From Linanthus parryae (Eukaryota > Streptophyta > Magnoliopsida > Ericales > Polemoniaceae), in assembly GCA_023055425.1 (NCBI GenBank), contig JALGPY010000003.1:67750991-67814990 (forward strand): DNA of 64,000 nt, read 5' to 3'. This document shows positions 11,606-22,699 of the stretch, piece by piece; position 1 is the stretch's first letter; the number at the start of each line of letters is the position of its first letter. A model generated the notes under the pieces. That model made no database searches. It saw only the letters and a program-made list of their open reading frames with translations, and was not told the DNA's origin. Both the position numbers and the translations under genes were made by a program.

Positions 11606-13023
11606 TGTTGGAATATGTGCCCTAGAGGCAATCTATTATTTACTACGAAAAATGTTATTGGATAGAATATTCATTTATTATTTATTGTGATATTTAATAT
11701 AATGAAGTCCTTAGATACAATGTGTTGTTTATCTTAAATATCCCTGGTCCATTATATTGATTAATAGGACGATCAAATATAGACAAGTATGTGTGTAGAT
11801 TGATATGGAGATATCAAGTCTAACACAAGGGTATGCATTAGGAGTAATGGCATACTGGATTGACCCACAACGAGAAGGATACATTAGATTATGTTAAAGT
11901 CACAATCGCTTATCGTAGTGCTAATATAATTGCAATCCTTAGACTTGAAGTCACTAGATACTCTATTTGTGAAATATCGTGCTTTGATGTTATCAAACGT
12001 TAACCGTAACTGGGTAATCATAAAGGTAGTTATCGGGCATGATAGGAAGCAAGCTTAGAGATCGTAGTGATGTAGAGAGGATTTTTCCCTCCTACATAAT
12101 GGGAGCAAATATCCAAGGCCACTCGAGGGACGCGGCTTATTGAATGTCTGACCTGACTCAGATAAATCAATATGGAGATATTGATGTTATCTACTTGCAT
12201 AAGCATGTTCCCATGATCGAGGAACTATGGATTGGATATACGAGTGTGGCTATCTCGTGTCCAATCGGGATATGGAGACAAAGGGATAGTGCAATATGAG
12301 ATATTGGGCACAAAGGTTTGTTGGGATCACTGACTTATTTCTATTAGTTGGGTGGCATGGATGTGTTGCTAGACACCGCTCCATGTTAGTAATTAGTTCC
12401 TACTAACTAAGTAGAAACCTATGGGTTCACACGTTAAATAGAGTAGAGCTAGATTTGGGATTAATTAATATGATTAATTACTAAGAAGGATCACTTTGCA
12501 ACACCTTGCAAACTTAGTAGGACTAATTAGCAAGGAAGGGAATAATCCAAGTTAATGTAGAACTAGAAAGGGCCTTTATGTAGTTAACAAGAAGTTGTTG
12601 GCCTATATAAAGGATTCTCTAGCTTCCTTGCCACAACTAATGCTCATAACATAAGTGAGTGGGAGAGAGAGCAAAAGAGAGAGCAAGACAAAGCTAGAGG
12701 CCGAATCCCCTAGCCCGTCCGCCCAACCCGTCGGCCACAAGAGGAGGGCCGAAACCCTCCTTTGCATCCTTGGTTGCTTGATTCCTTATTCCTCTTCCTC
12801 CGGTCCAAGCTAGCACTTGATAAGGAAGAATCTAGATCTCACCTCTAGACGTGGATCAACCGTAGAGACGAGGACAATTCTTCATGTGATCTCCCGAACC
12901 AAAAGGTACACAACTACTATGTCCCTTATCATGTTATGATGTCTCTTCCTGTGATCCTTGGTGGGCTTTGAGTAGGGATTAAATTTTTTTATTCCGCTGA
13001 GTTACCTACGTCAAAACCCAACA
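11606..13023 (+). mobile_element. copia solo LTR with target-site duplication
   Basis: A complete LTR of the element A/B family, TGTTGGAATA ... CCCAACA, about 1418 bp, with no internal region on either side. It is flanked by perfect 5-bp direct repeats CTTAG (11601-11605 and 13024-13028), the 5-bp target duplication expected of copia integrase. It therefore entered as a full element and lost its interior by LTR-LTR recombination. It carries the LTR TATA box at 12604-12611. It splits the Sirevirus-like LTR around it. Confidence 0.92.
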
Positions 13024-13365
13024 CTTAGAAGTAAAGAGTAATCAGAATATCTCAAAGCTTTGAAGCTTTGCCTGCTAACTTCACCAGAATGAACATTAGA
13101 TTTTCAATCCAACTTAGTCCTTCAATAATTAAGTTAGAAAATAGATTACTAAATGCATTCATATAATTAATCCATATCATAACCAAAACCTGCACAAAAA
13201 CAGTTAGATAATTCAACATATAGGAACTGCTACAGTAACTCAAAGCTTTGAAGCTTTTGTACTTAGCAATTTCTTTTGCTTTTGTTTCTGGCTTTCATCA
13301 TCAAGGAGCTAAGCTCTCTGCCTGTATATTCATAACATAATGGCCAAGAGCTTCATACTTATCAA
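13024..13365 (-). repeat. Sirevirus-like LTR, part 2
   Basis: Continuation of the LTR interrupted at 11605, resuming after the CTTAG duplication. It contains two copies of CTCAAAGCTTTGAAGCTTT (near 13053 and 13239), a degenerate cousin of the palindrome family found in the element at 19672-29421. The exact end, near 13340-13365, is uncertain: the LTR of element B resumes at about 13366. Confidence 0.55.
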
Positions 13366-14523
13366 TTTATATAGTAATAACTCTTTATTAACTTCATAAA
13401 ATCCCCAATACTAATCATTTATTTATATGGATTAGTCCACATGTATTAGTCCCACTAACTTTGCTTGTGATTGCGTTATGATCCTTTTATTAATTAGCCC
13501 AACTAATTAATACCAATATCCAATTTGATCCATGCAGTGTGTGACCCCATATGTTTCTACTTAGTTGGTAGTTACTCTTTTACTAACATGGAGCGGTGTC
13601 TAGCAACACATCCATGCCACCCACCTAATAGAAAAAGTCAGTGATCCCGACAAAATTTGTGCCCAATGTTCATGTATTGTGTTATCCATTTGTCTCCATA
13701 TCCGGATTGTACACGAGACATTTAGTCACACTCGAATATCCAATCCCTAGTTCATCGATCCTGGGAATATGCTTATTCGTGCAGATAACATCAATATCTC
13801 CATATTGGTTTATCTGAGTCTGGCAAGAAAATCCATAAGCACCATCCCTCGAGTGGCCCGTGGATATTTGCTCCCATTATGTGGAAGAGACAAATCCTAT
13901 ATACGTCACTACGATCTCTAAGCTTGCTTCCTATCATGCCTGGTAACTACCATTAGAGTTACCCGGTTATGGCGCAACGTTTGATAACATCAAAGCATGA
14001 TATTTCACAACTAGAGTATCTACTGATTTCAAGTCTAAGGATTACAATACCATTAGCACTAAGATAAGCACTTATGACTTGCTTCCTATCATGCCTGATA
14101 ACTACCTTTATAGTTACCCGGTGAAGGCGCAACGTTTGATAACATCAAAGAATGATATTTCACAACTGGAGTATCTATTGATTTCAAGTCTAAGGATTAC
14201 AATACCATTAGCAATACGAGAAGAACTTGTGACTTTAACATAATCTAATGTAGCCTTGCCGTTGTGGGTCAATCCAGTATGACATTACTCCTAATGCATA
14301 CCCATGTGTTAGACTTGATATCTCCATATCAATGTAACCACATACTAGTCTATAGTTGATTGTTCTGTTTACCAATATAATGGACTAGGGATATTTAAGA
14401 TAAACAACACATTGTATCTAAGGACTTCATTATATTAAATATATCAATAAATAATAAATGAATATTCTAGCCAAACAATGTTCGCACTAAATATAGATTG
14501 TCTCTAGGGAACCTATTCCAATT
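13366..14523 (-). repeat. 5' LTR of copia element B, part 2
   Basis: The rest of the LTR broken at 10449. It runs collinear with 47943-48949 of element D (TTTATATAG..., ATTAGTCC..., the GTTTCTACTTAGTTGG stretch and the GATTGTCTCTAGGG end). The outer end is degraded: TTCCAATTG near 14523 where CCAACA is expected. It contains a private 155-bp tandem duplication (13923-14230). Confidence 0.82.
13923..14230 (-). repeat. 155-bp tandem duplication inside the LTR
   Basis: Two head-to-tail copies, beginning CTTGCTTCCTATCATGCCTG at 13923 and 14078, period 155 bp, differing at a small number of sites. The other LTRs of the family in the window carry this segment once. It marks a replication or recombination slip in this copy after insertion, or in its parent. 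Confidence 0.8.
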
Positions 14524-14712
14524 GAATTATCATATGATAATTCATTATATAACTCAAATATTATTTTTTACATGTAAGTGTCTAAACATATTACTTTACT
14601 GTACAAATTATTACAATTTGAATATTATTTTACTCTTCCACATATCTACACAAATGAGGCATTACGTTACAATCTTATTCATTTTGTACTTTACAAAGGC
14701 TATTTTATTTTA
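14524..14712. other. AT-rich spacer, no gene seen
   Basis: About 190 bp of AT-rich DNA between the end of element B's LTR and the MULE-like element. Its last 9 bases (14704-14712) form the left target duplication of that element. No coding or repeat signal was recognised. Confidence 0.5.
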
Positions 14713-14798
14713 GGGTAAAAGACACTGACCACTCATGAATTTAGGATTAATTTCACTCCGATACACTGATTTTTGAAAAAAGACACTTTGCACCTTAT
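14713..14798 (+). repeat. left terminal inverted repeat
   Basis: Starts GGGTAAAAGACACTGACCA. It pairs with 16370-16454; identity by eye is roughly 75-80% over about 85 bp, including the outermost 19 bp without mismatch. Confidence 0.8.
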
Positions 14799-14973
14799 TT
14801 TTGGATGGAGCTGACGGTGGACTTGTAGACCAGGCCAAAAGACGATTATACCCTCATAATTTCGATAAATGACATACTATTTATCCCCTTCTCTTTTTTC
14901 TCTTCTCATTCCTCCTCCCTTTTATCTTATGTAACCCTAGCCTCTACCCATCCCAATCCAACCTCATTCTGAA

Positions 14974-15727
14974 TTGATCTCTCTCACTCGGTCTCCTCTT
15001 CTCCCTCAATCCTCTTTCGCTCTCTCTCTCCTTTGTGAGTCCCACCACCGCTGCCTCCACAAACTTCCAGCTCTGGCCCATTTTCGATCCGAGGGGCTCT
15101 CCTTCCAGCTCAGGCCCGCCGCCACTACCCTCGTCAACCTCCTAGACCACTACCGCTCCGATCCAGCCTCCAGCCCCCTCGCTTCCCCTCTCGCAGCCTT
15201 CATAGGAAATTCCGTCGGTCGCCGCCGCCTTCACATACTCGAGCTTGGATCGGGAATCAGATTCGTCGGGATCTCCGCGGCGGTTGCTCTGCGACGTTAT
15301 AGTGATGGATCTCCCTCACGTCCTCGAGAATCTCCGAATCAACACCCAATTTAACTCCGATGTGCTGGGGAAACACGGCGTGATGGTGGGCGTGGCGGCG
15401 CTGACCTGGGGAGAGGTGGAAGATATGGAGGCGATTGGCGGCGAATACGATCTGATTTTGGGATCAGATGTGGTGTACCATGACCACCACACCTGCGTAT
15501 TCTTCAACTTCTTCTCCGGCGCCGTAGAAGAAGGACATCATGGCGAGTTGGGTGGAAAATTGGACTTGATTTTAAATTTCTCTCGGCCATTTTTTCTTGT
15601 TTGCAAGAAAGAAACAAAGAGACATGGTTTCACAAGTGAGTTTTCCGTGACCTTGTTGGTCTGTCCTCAACTAATAGAAGAAATTACAACAAAATGCATC
15701 GGCGGTGACAATGTTTCCCCACTCTGA
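14974..15727 (+). pseudogene. METTL21-like protein methyltransferase fragment (captured)
   Basis: Two overlapping frames make one broken gene. Frame one (14974-15354) runs from ISLTRSPLL to HILELGSGIRFVGISAAVAL, where ELGSG is the SAM-binding motif I of seven-beta-strand methyltransferases. Frame two (from about 15300) continues with MDLPHVLENLRINTQFNSD, then VAALTWG and YDLILGSDVVYHD, the post-I and motif-II region of the Methyltransf_16/METTL21 family of protein lysine methyltransferases. A single frame change near 15300 separates them. After about 15530 the expected C-terminal region is poorly recognisable, so the 3' part may come from elsewhere. It lies wholly between the inverted repeats of the MULE-like element. 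A functional enzyme is unlikely; a transcript is possible. The methyltransferase call is strong, the substrate unknown. Confidence 0.75.
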
Positions 15728-16369
15728 ACTAGAAGGGCGTCTTCTCCTTCGTCTTGGCACATAGGCTCTCCAAAGGCAGATTCGGTGTTTTCTGGGTCAG
15801 TGAGTCTGGTGATGTTGTGGCGGTCTCACCGACGGATTGCCTGGTCAATCAACCCAAGCTTCTAACTTTTACACCTCATTTTTGTCTATAGCAACCAGTA
15901 AATGTGTTTAATATATATTTTTGTTGATAACATCTCAAAGTAGAATTGTGGGTTTCTTGTTTTTGATGAACTAGGATTCCGTACTGTCTCTAACATGTTT
16001 AAGCAGAACAGCGCGTTGGATTGCTCCTTGTTTATGTACTTTGATGTTGTGTCTTGTGTTTGGTTTTATGTTTGGGTATGAAGAATCTCTCTGAAGCTGT
16101 CTTTGGTGTTCTTTGTTCTCTTGCACCAAGAAAACTAAGAACATCAACAGAGGCCAATTGAGAAAGAGGAGGGTGGTTTGAAGATGGTGAATCTGGTGAA
16201 AATTTGTGGGAGCTATTGGGAGTTTTGTGGGTGTGTTCTTGAGTGTAAACATGGGCAAAAAACGTCCAGAAAAATATAGAGGGGCAATATGGTCCGAAAA
16301 AGTTCAATAACTCACATTTCTAACGGAACATAATAGAAGGTGGTTTCTGTCCAAGGAATATTCCATCAA
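15728..16369. other. interior of Pack-MULE-like element, unidentified
   Basis: About 640 bp between the methyltransferase fragment and the right inverted repeat. Two overlapping - strand ORFs of 91-95 codons (15971-16307) are rich in His, Pro and Thr, with no domain I recognise. They may be sub-terminal sequence or a second captured fragment. No call is made. Confidence 0.4.
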
Positions 16370-16454
16370 ATGGGTGCAAAGTGTCTTTTTCCAAAACACA
16401 GGGTAGCAGAGTGGAATTAATCCTAAAGTCAGGGATGGTCAGTGTCTTTTACCC
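16370..16454 (-). repeat. right terminal inverted repeat
   Basis: Complement of the left repeat: on the - strand it reads GGGTAAAAGACACTGACCA at its outer end and GACACTTTGCACC further in. The 9-bp target duplication begins at 16455. Confidence 0.8.
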
Positions 16455-16463
16455 ATTATTTTA

Positions 16464-19400
16464 TCCATAATTTATCGAGCCAGAAATATTAAAGGTGTGA
16501 AATGACATTGTAAGCCCGTTTTCTTTAACTTTTATGAGATGTGGCCGCAACAGAGCGTCTTAAATATAGATTACCCCTTGTGGTGTATAGAAATTAAGGG
16601 AAAATAGCAATATTTCGATATTCTCAAAGTGACATGTCTCTTGGCATCCTTCTAATATTGGAAAATGAAGACTACACTCTTTAGTTTACGAATATACTTA
16701 AATAACATAATTATCACTTGAGCCTATGATCAAGTCAATCGCTTGCATCTGACAAGGAACTATAGTTAAACATATTAGCCTTTTAGTGTAGTTAATTTCT
16801 TAGTCAAGGGTGACAATCATTGTTTTACTCTTTGTTTGTATTACAAAATCAGTATAGAGATTTCGATGTATTTATTATTGTTATGAAATTCAAAATTTTC
16901 TTTTGATGTTCTTGAGTGAAATCTTTGTCTTTGATTCATATATTTTGATTTTATATGAAAAATCCTTCAATAAGCATTTGTGTAGTTCAAAGAATTGTTT
17001 GGTTCAATTGATCGAATGCACTCCTTCAAAATGCAATCTCTGTTAATTCTTAAAATAGTAAAGCTGCACGTGTTGATATGTTCCTATTTGCTGAAAAGTT
17101 ATAATTTCAATTGGATAATTTGACTAGAATTTTTTTTTATGGCATGCTCAAACATGAAAGTCAATCAACTTCTGACAGAAAAATTTGGATGAATTGCACT
17201 TGGTAATGTGCCCAAACATTCACCGGGTATAATTCATTGTCTTAGAAACAAATTATATTAGACACTCTTTAACTCTCTCGCGTACGTGCAGGATAACGCC
17301 TAGTACTACTAAAACATAGAGTCAAGAAATAGTATAGCTACTCAATAAATATATGTTTATAAAGGTAATAAGATCTAATCTATGTAAGCTAGAACACATT
17401 GGGTAAACATCCGCAACAATGCTGAACGATAATTAAAGTGAAACAGATATAAAAGACTTTAACAGTTATAGGAGATTGACGCTGCACACCAATTTTTGCC
17501 GTGGAAAAAACATTTACTGACAGAACTCTAAGAGAAGCGCAGTGAGGATAAAAACCTCACCTGATAGCACTAACTACTGCTAAAACAATATAATGTCAGA
17601 AACCGGTCCAATGCAGGTAAATTTGAAATATCAATAAGATTAGCTACTCACCATTATATCCTACCAACCTAAGCTTTGCCAAGAATTGTGTAGAACTCCA
17701 TGCTGGTAATCCAAGAACCTCTTGAATTCAGTTGGTAACTAAACACTAGTTCAGTACGTCGAACTAGTGACCACAACACAAGAAGCCTAGCTCGACTTCA
17801 ATGCTCAGAACCTTTTCACCGTGTTCGTAGAGTGAACAACTCTATTTCTATATTCTTGAAGTGAACAATCCTATCGCCGTATTTTTTAGTGAACATCATA
17901 GTAGATACTGGTGAATAAGATAACAGAAGAATTAGTAGGTGAAGGGTACACTCGATAACGCTAAGGATCCTAGACCTACATTGCGAGGTAACAACTCTCG
18001 GATAAGATCTATGAGGTTACTAACAAAATAAAACCCTAGTACATGAGGGTATCAACTCAGATATATAATAGTTAAGATAACCTCACAAATCAAGATAGAT
18101 CTAACCTACAAGATAGATAACGTCACACACAGTTGGGTTAACATATGTCTGAATGAACTAGCACACTAGGATCGACGAGAACAATAAGCCTAGCGCCTCA
18201 AACTCCTACAGTGCAGGTTTGAAGACCTAAGAAGTTCAACTGACTGAGAGAACAATTCTAGCATTCAAGATTTACCAGACTCCTATAAAATAGAATGTCA
18301 TAAAATAGATTCGGCCTAAATTAGAGTCTAAATAATAAGATTTGAAGATAAATTATTCTAGACTCAGGTAGACAAAATCACAAAAGTTCAAGACCTCAAA
18401 AGAGAGGGATATAGAATTGACTCAACAATAATGTGCATATCTTACCTGAAATTATAATATGAATCAGAACAACTGTTGAATAAGATTGACAGAGAATCAT
18501 GGACACATATCTGAATGTGTTTGTCGCTGAATCGAAACACTCGACATGATAGGAATAACTTGGTTTAATTCCTATAGGTATGTCATTAAATACGAGGGTT
18601 TATTTCTCTCTAGCCAATCACACAGTGAGGGACGACCCAAAAACCTGGCCGAACCTGCTGGGGAGAGGTGTATCTCTCTCTCTCTCTATCACGTGTGTGA
18701 AGAATATTCTCACATCTTGATTCTCTTTCAACCCTGACCCTCTATCTATAGAGTGAGATTGCTTTATGAGAAAGTAAGAGAGTTGAAGTAAAAATCTAGT
18801 ATGAATACGGACTTTCAGAAATCACATTAAACTCAAATTCTAATTAAATAATTAATTAATATTAGATTTCCAAAAGAGATAGAATTTCATGCTAAATATC
18901 AATTATATACATAAAAAATACTTAGTAATAAAAATAACTAATTAAATAAATGATATTGATTTACTATCATAATTTTGTTTATAAATTAAGAAAAATCTTA
19001 ACTGAATTAACTATCTACATATAAAAGATTATTCCAAAAATAAAATCATAGAGAGACATTGATTGATAATTAAGAAAATATTTTCCAATTAATAAAACAT
19101 TTCTAATCAACATAAATTTTATCGATCATCATAATATGTGTGTGTGTGTGTGTATATACAACAATAGAGAAAATAGAATTCAAGTCAAACTCTTATTACT
19201 ATATAAAATAATATTTATATTGAATTTTTTTAATTTATTTTAAATACAAAACTAACTAAAATTCATAGAAAGACAAGATTGAAACATAGGAAATCTAGTA
19301 TAAGAGATTAAGACTAACTAAACTAGCTAAGCCACACACACACGACCCAAAGGAGGCCAACGACAAATTTCTAGATAAATCCCTCATTCGGCTTCGTAGC

Positions 19401-19671
19401 TGGACTCTCTTAAGAATTTAGTCCTTTTACAAATGGAAGCATACTGCAGGAAGATCCAAGATCTATGAATAAGGCTTGACACTTGGAAAATTACCTAAAA
19501 ACCACGAAATTATGATCTTGCTTCACATAATTCAAGACGCTTGAATTACCTGTAAGAATAGGGTTAGCTTCATAGAGATATCTAAATGAGTGTTCTCCAA
19601 GCGTTCATATAATCACCTATACATCAATTTACTTTATCTTAGATTTTAGAATAAGAATTGACATTGGTTAG
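16464..19671. other. AT-rich non-coding region
   Basis: About 3.2 kb without a credible coding region or conserved domain on either strand. It holds a (TG)8 microsatellite at 19137-19152 and a short CT run near 18673. Parts (about 18480-18800) have the look of a worn LTR (CT run, TATA-like CTATCTATAGAG), but no partner repeat or TG...CA boundary was found. Confidence 0.5.
19137..19152. repeat. (TG)8 microsatellite
   Basis: Uninterrupted TG dinucleotide run followed by TATATA. Confidence 0.9.
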
Positions 19672-20891
19672 TGTAAGCTCAAAGCAGTTTTAATGTTTCA
19701 AAGACTTCAAATAGCTAGTCTGTTTCAAGGTCTTGAAACAACATTCAAAGCCTTGAAACTGAAAGAGACTTAAGCATGATCTTAGGGGGAGTTTCTGTTT
19801 CTGTTTGAACTCCTAATCCCATGTGCTTTATCTATTATTACTTGGTTATGAAAGACAATGTATTTTGACTTGTTTAACACCATCTAATCTATCTGTTTGA
19901 TTCAGTTTTGCAGGGAATGTTTACTTCGTATTCTGCAGGATTTACTTCCTAGCCTGAGTTTTGCAGGAAAGGAATTTCTAGGTTGATTTGATTCTTCAAT
20001 CAATCTATTGATCCTAACAGCTTCTCAACATGTTTATGGACAAGATCAGATATGTATCCCTGAAGATACTGAGCAACTATCCGTTGGAAGAAGACTGTTA
20101 GAGAAGTCAAAGTTGTTACCTACAAAATAGGAAAGTTTGTTGCTTAAAATCTTGAAGATTTGCAGATCAAGTGAGCTGTATATAAGGAGCTCAGTTTGAA
20201 GCATATGATATACAACTAAACGGGAAAAAAGCTAGAGACACTCTCAAGCATATTCAAGGATTGTCAAGCATCAAAGAAGCAGATCATAATCTCAATCAAA
20301 CTCTCAGAAGAACACTGCACTCTCACAACAGTTTTATCTTTTGTGTTCTTCTGTTCTAAACTTTATTTGTTTATCTTTCGTATATTACTCTTGTTTACAT
20401 TCTCAAGGATTGTTCGAGGTGAACAATAGAGAGTTATTAGTTAATCAGATAGCTAGAGCATGTACTAGATAGGTTAGTGAGAACCACAAGCTGTAACAGA
20501 GTAAGGTATCTCTCTGTTCTTGAGATCTAGGGCTTAGTTGTTGATTAATAAGAATTGAGTTGAAAATCCTACAGGAAGAAGATCACTGAGGTAGAGACGC
20601 AGGTCCAAGTGGACCGAACTCTATATCTTCCGTCTCTTGCATTTACTTTACAGTTGCATACTTAGTTTATTTGCTGCATTCAAACAGTTTCATTTCAACG
20701 GTTTGAAACTCATTTCAAGGCCTTGAAATAGGCTTATTCTCTGTATACTAATCTGTTTTCATTCCAAGGACTTGAAACTCATTTCAAGGCCTTGAATCTC
20801 TTTACGAATCTTTTAAAGCCACTACTCTTGCAAAGTTTAGCAAAAGACTGCATACTCTATTCAACCCCCCTTCTAGTGTATTGATCCTGCA
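19672..20891 (+). repeat. 5' LTR of element C
   Basis: Begins TGTAAGCTCAAAGCAG, matching TGTTAGCTCAAAGCAG of the 3' LTR, and ends GATCCTGCA like the 3' LTR. About 1220 bp. It includes perfect TTCAAGGCCTTGAA palindromes at 20714-20727 and 20783-20796. The PBS expected right after 20891 is degraded (TTTGTGATTATGATT). Confidence 0.82.
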
Positions 20892-20894
20892 TTT

Positions 20895-22200
20895 GTGATT
20901 ATGATTACTGTAGGTGATGGTGTTTTCTCACAGGGAAGAGCTGCTAACATACCTCTTCTATTCTGTGGAGACAATTTTTTCCACTGGAAAGGTTTGATGA
21001 AAACAATCATTATTGATCAAGACATGGAACTCTGGACTATCATCCAAAATATTCCTCATAATTTCTACACAGAGAAGGATGGGATTAGAAATCCCAAAGC
21101 TGAAGACTCTCTCTCTTCATCTGAACTAGAGCAATCCTCAAAGAACTATAAAGTTATGAATCTCTTATATTGTGCTTTGAGTGCAGATGAATTTACCAGG
21201 ATTTCAAGCTGCAAGACTGCCAAAGAGATATGGAATAAGCTTGTGGTGACCTTTGAAGGAACTAGTCAAGTGAAGCAAACAAAGATCAATATATATCTCA
21301 GGCAATATGAGCTATTCAAGATGAATTGAGAAGAGTCAATCAGAGACATGTTCAAAAGGTTCACAGACATTGTCAACAACCTTGACTCACTGGGAAAACA
21401 TATTTCCAATGAAGAAAAGGTGAGGAAGATTTCGAGAGAGAATTCTTCGAAAGGCAAAATGGGAACCAAAGACTACTGCTATTGAGGAAGCTCAAGATCT
21501 CTCATAACTCCAACTTGATGACCTACAAGGGAAGCTCCTCACACATGAAATATCCATGAAAGAAGCTGATGGAGAGCTATCAGAAGGTGTCAAGAACTTG
21601 GCTCTCAAGGCTAAAGAGAATGAGACAACTCAAAGCCTTGAAACTGGAGATGATGATGAAGGTCCAATTACTTTGATTTCCAAAGACTTGACCAGAATTC
21701 TTAAGATGGAGAAAAAATTTGGAAATAAGGACTTAAACAGAGAATACACAGATCCTCCAGTAGCAAGGACTACAAAGGTAAGTATTCTTCACAAAATAAT
21801 AAGCCTAAAGTCATGAATTTCTTTGAGTGTGGTGATGCAGGACAGTTGATCAGATATTTTCCACACACGAAAAGCAGAACTTTCAGAAGAAAGATCATGA
21901 TAGAAGAATGAAAGCTATGATAGCTTCATGGAGTGATTCTGATACCTCAAGTAACTCTGAATCAAAAGAAGAACATGCCAACCTATGCTTTATGGCCAAG
22001 CATGATGAAAGTTCTGAAAAGAACATTGAGGTAATGGTGAATTGTTTGATTTCAAAACCAACAAAAGCCATCTATGATTATCTTAGAAAAATTCTTTTAA
22101 ATGGAGAGTACTATCTGAAAGAATTTAGAGTTCTGAAAGAAAAAGTTCATGAGAAAGCAAAAGAAAGCTGGTAACTTGTTTGTCTAAATCAGAATATTGA
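20895..22200 (+). pseudogene. Sirevirus gag (element C)
   Basis: The longest piece (20895-21329, 144 codons) has LLFCGDNFFHWKGLMKTIII and LYCALSADEFTRISSCKTAKEIWNKL, the gag/UBN2 capsid region. A stop after LRQYELFKMN is in frame with the continuation MFKRFTDIVNNLDSLGKHI. Further pieces at 21556-21816 and 21908-22174 carry the ALKAKENE and Asp/Ser-rich SDSDTSSNSESKEE parts. Near 21822 a nucleocapsid zinc knuckle is present but broken (FECGDAGQLIRYFP, with only one Cys left). A related gag piece sits at 47205-47540. Confidence 0.82.
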
Positions 22201-22257
22201 AATCTCTCTAAAGAAAACTGATAGTGATTTCAAGGCCTTGAAAACCAGTTTCAAATC

Positions 22258-22521
22258 TTGAAAACACAAGTCAAGGAAGTAGTCACTGAGAACTCTCTCT
22301 TGAGTGATAGCCTTGTTGATCTAAGACATCAAATTGATGAATTGGATAAACAAAAGAATAATCTTACTGAGAAACTTCAAGAATCTGAATTAGTCAAAAC
22401 TAAAGTTGCAGAATCAGAACATAACTTGAACTTGATTATTGGAGGTAGCTTGAAGTCTGTTCACAAAACTGGTATTGGATACAATCCAAACTTTCCTAAT
22501 AAAACAATACGAGGTTTGTGA
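22258..22521 (+). pseudogene. gag-pol linker with coiled coil (element C)
   Basis: 87 codons with heptad-rich LVDLRHQIDELDKQKNNLTE, a coiled coil common between gag and protease in Sireviruses. It ends with the linker HKTGIGYNP that usually precedes the second zinc knuckle. It follows a palindrome at 22229-22242. Confidence 0.6.
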
Positions 22522-22699
22522 AAGCTGGAAGCAAAACATCTCCAAAATGCCATTACTGAAATAAGATTGTTCATGTTAAAATGACTTGTCCTTTTAGAAG
22601 AAGAGACCCTCACATTATGAGGAACACTTTTCCCTTCCAACTCAAAGGACAAGTTAGACAGATTTGGGTTCCTAAAGGGGTTAGACCACCCAACATGGT

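Larger units (their letters stand above)
14713..16454. mobile_element. Pack-MULE-like DNA transposon carrying a gene fragment
   Basis: The two ends are long inverted repeats of about 85 bp: 14713-14798 begins GGGTAAAAGACACTGACCA and 16370-16454 ends with its complement. The two stay alignable through a shared GACACTTTGCACC. Immediately outside are TTTATTTTA (14704-14712) and ATTATTTTA (16455-16463), a 9-bp target duplication with one mismatch, the size typical of Mutator-like elements. There is no transposase. The interior holds a broken methyltransferase gene fragment and unidentified sequence. Host gene pieces between MULE-type ends define a Pack-MULE. Family assignment is inference from end length and duplication size. 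Confidence 0.75.

Noticed and set aside
18480..18800. A further LTR
   Set aside because: Some LTR-like features, but no partner repeat, PBS or end motifs.
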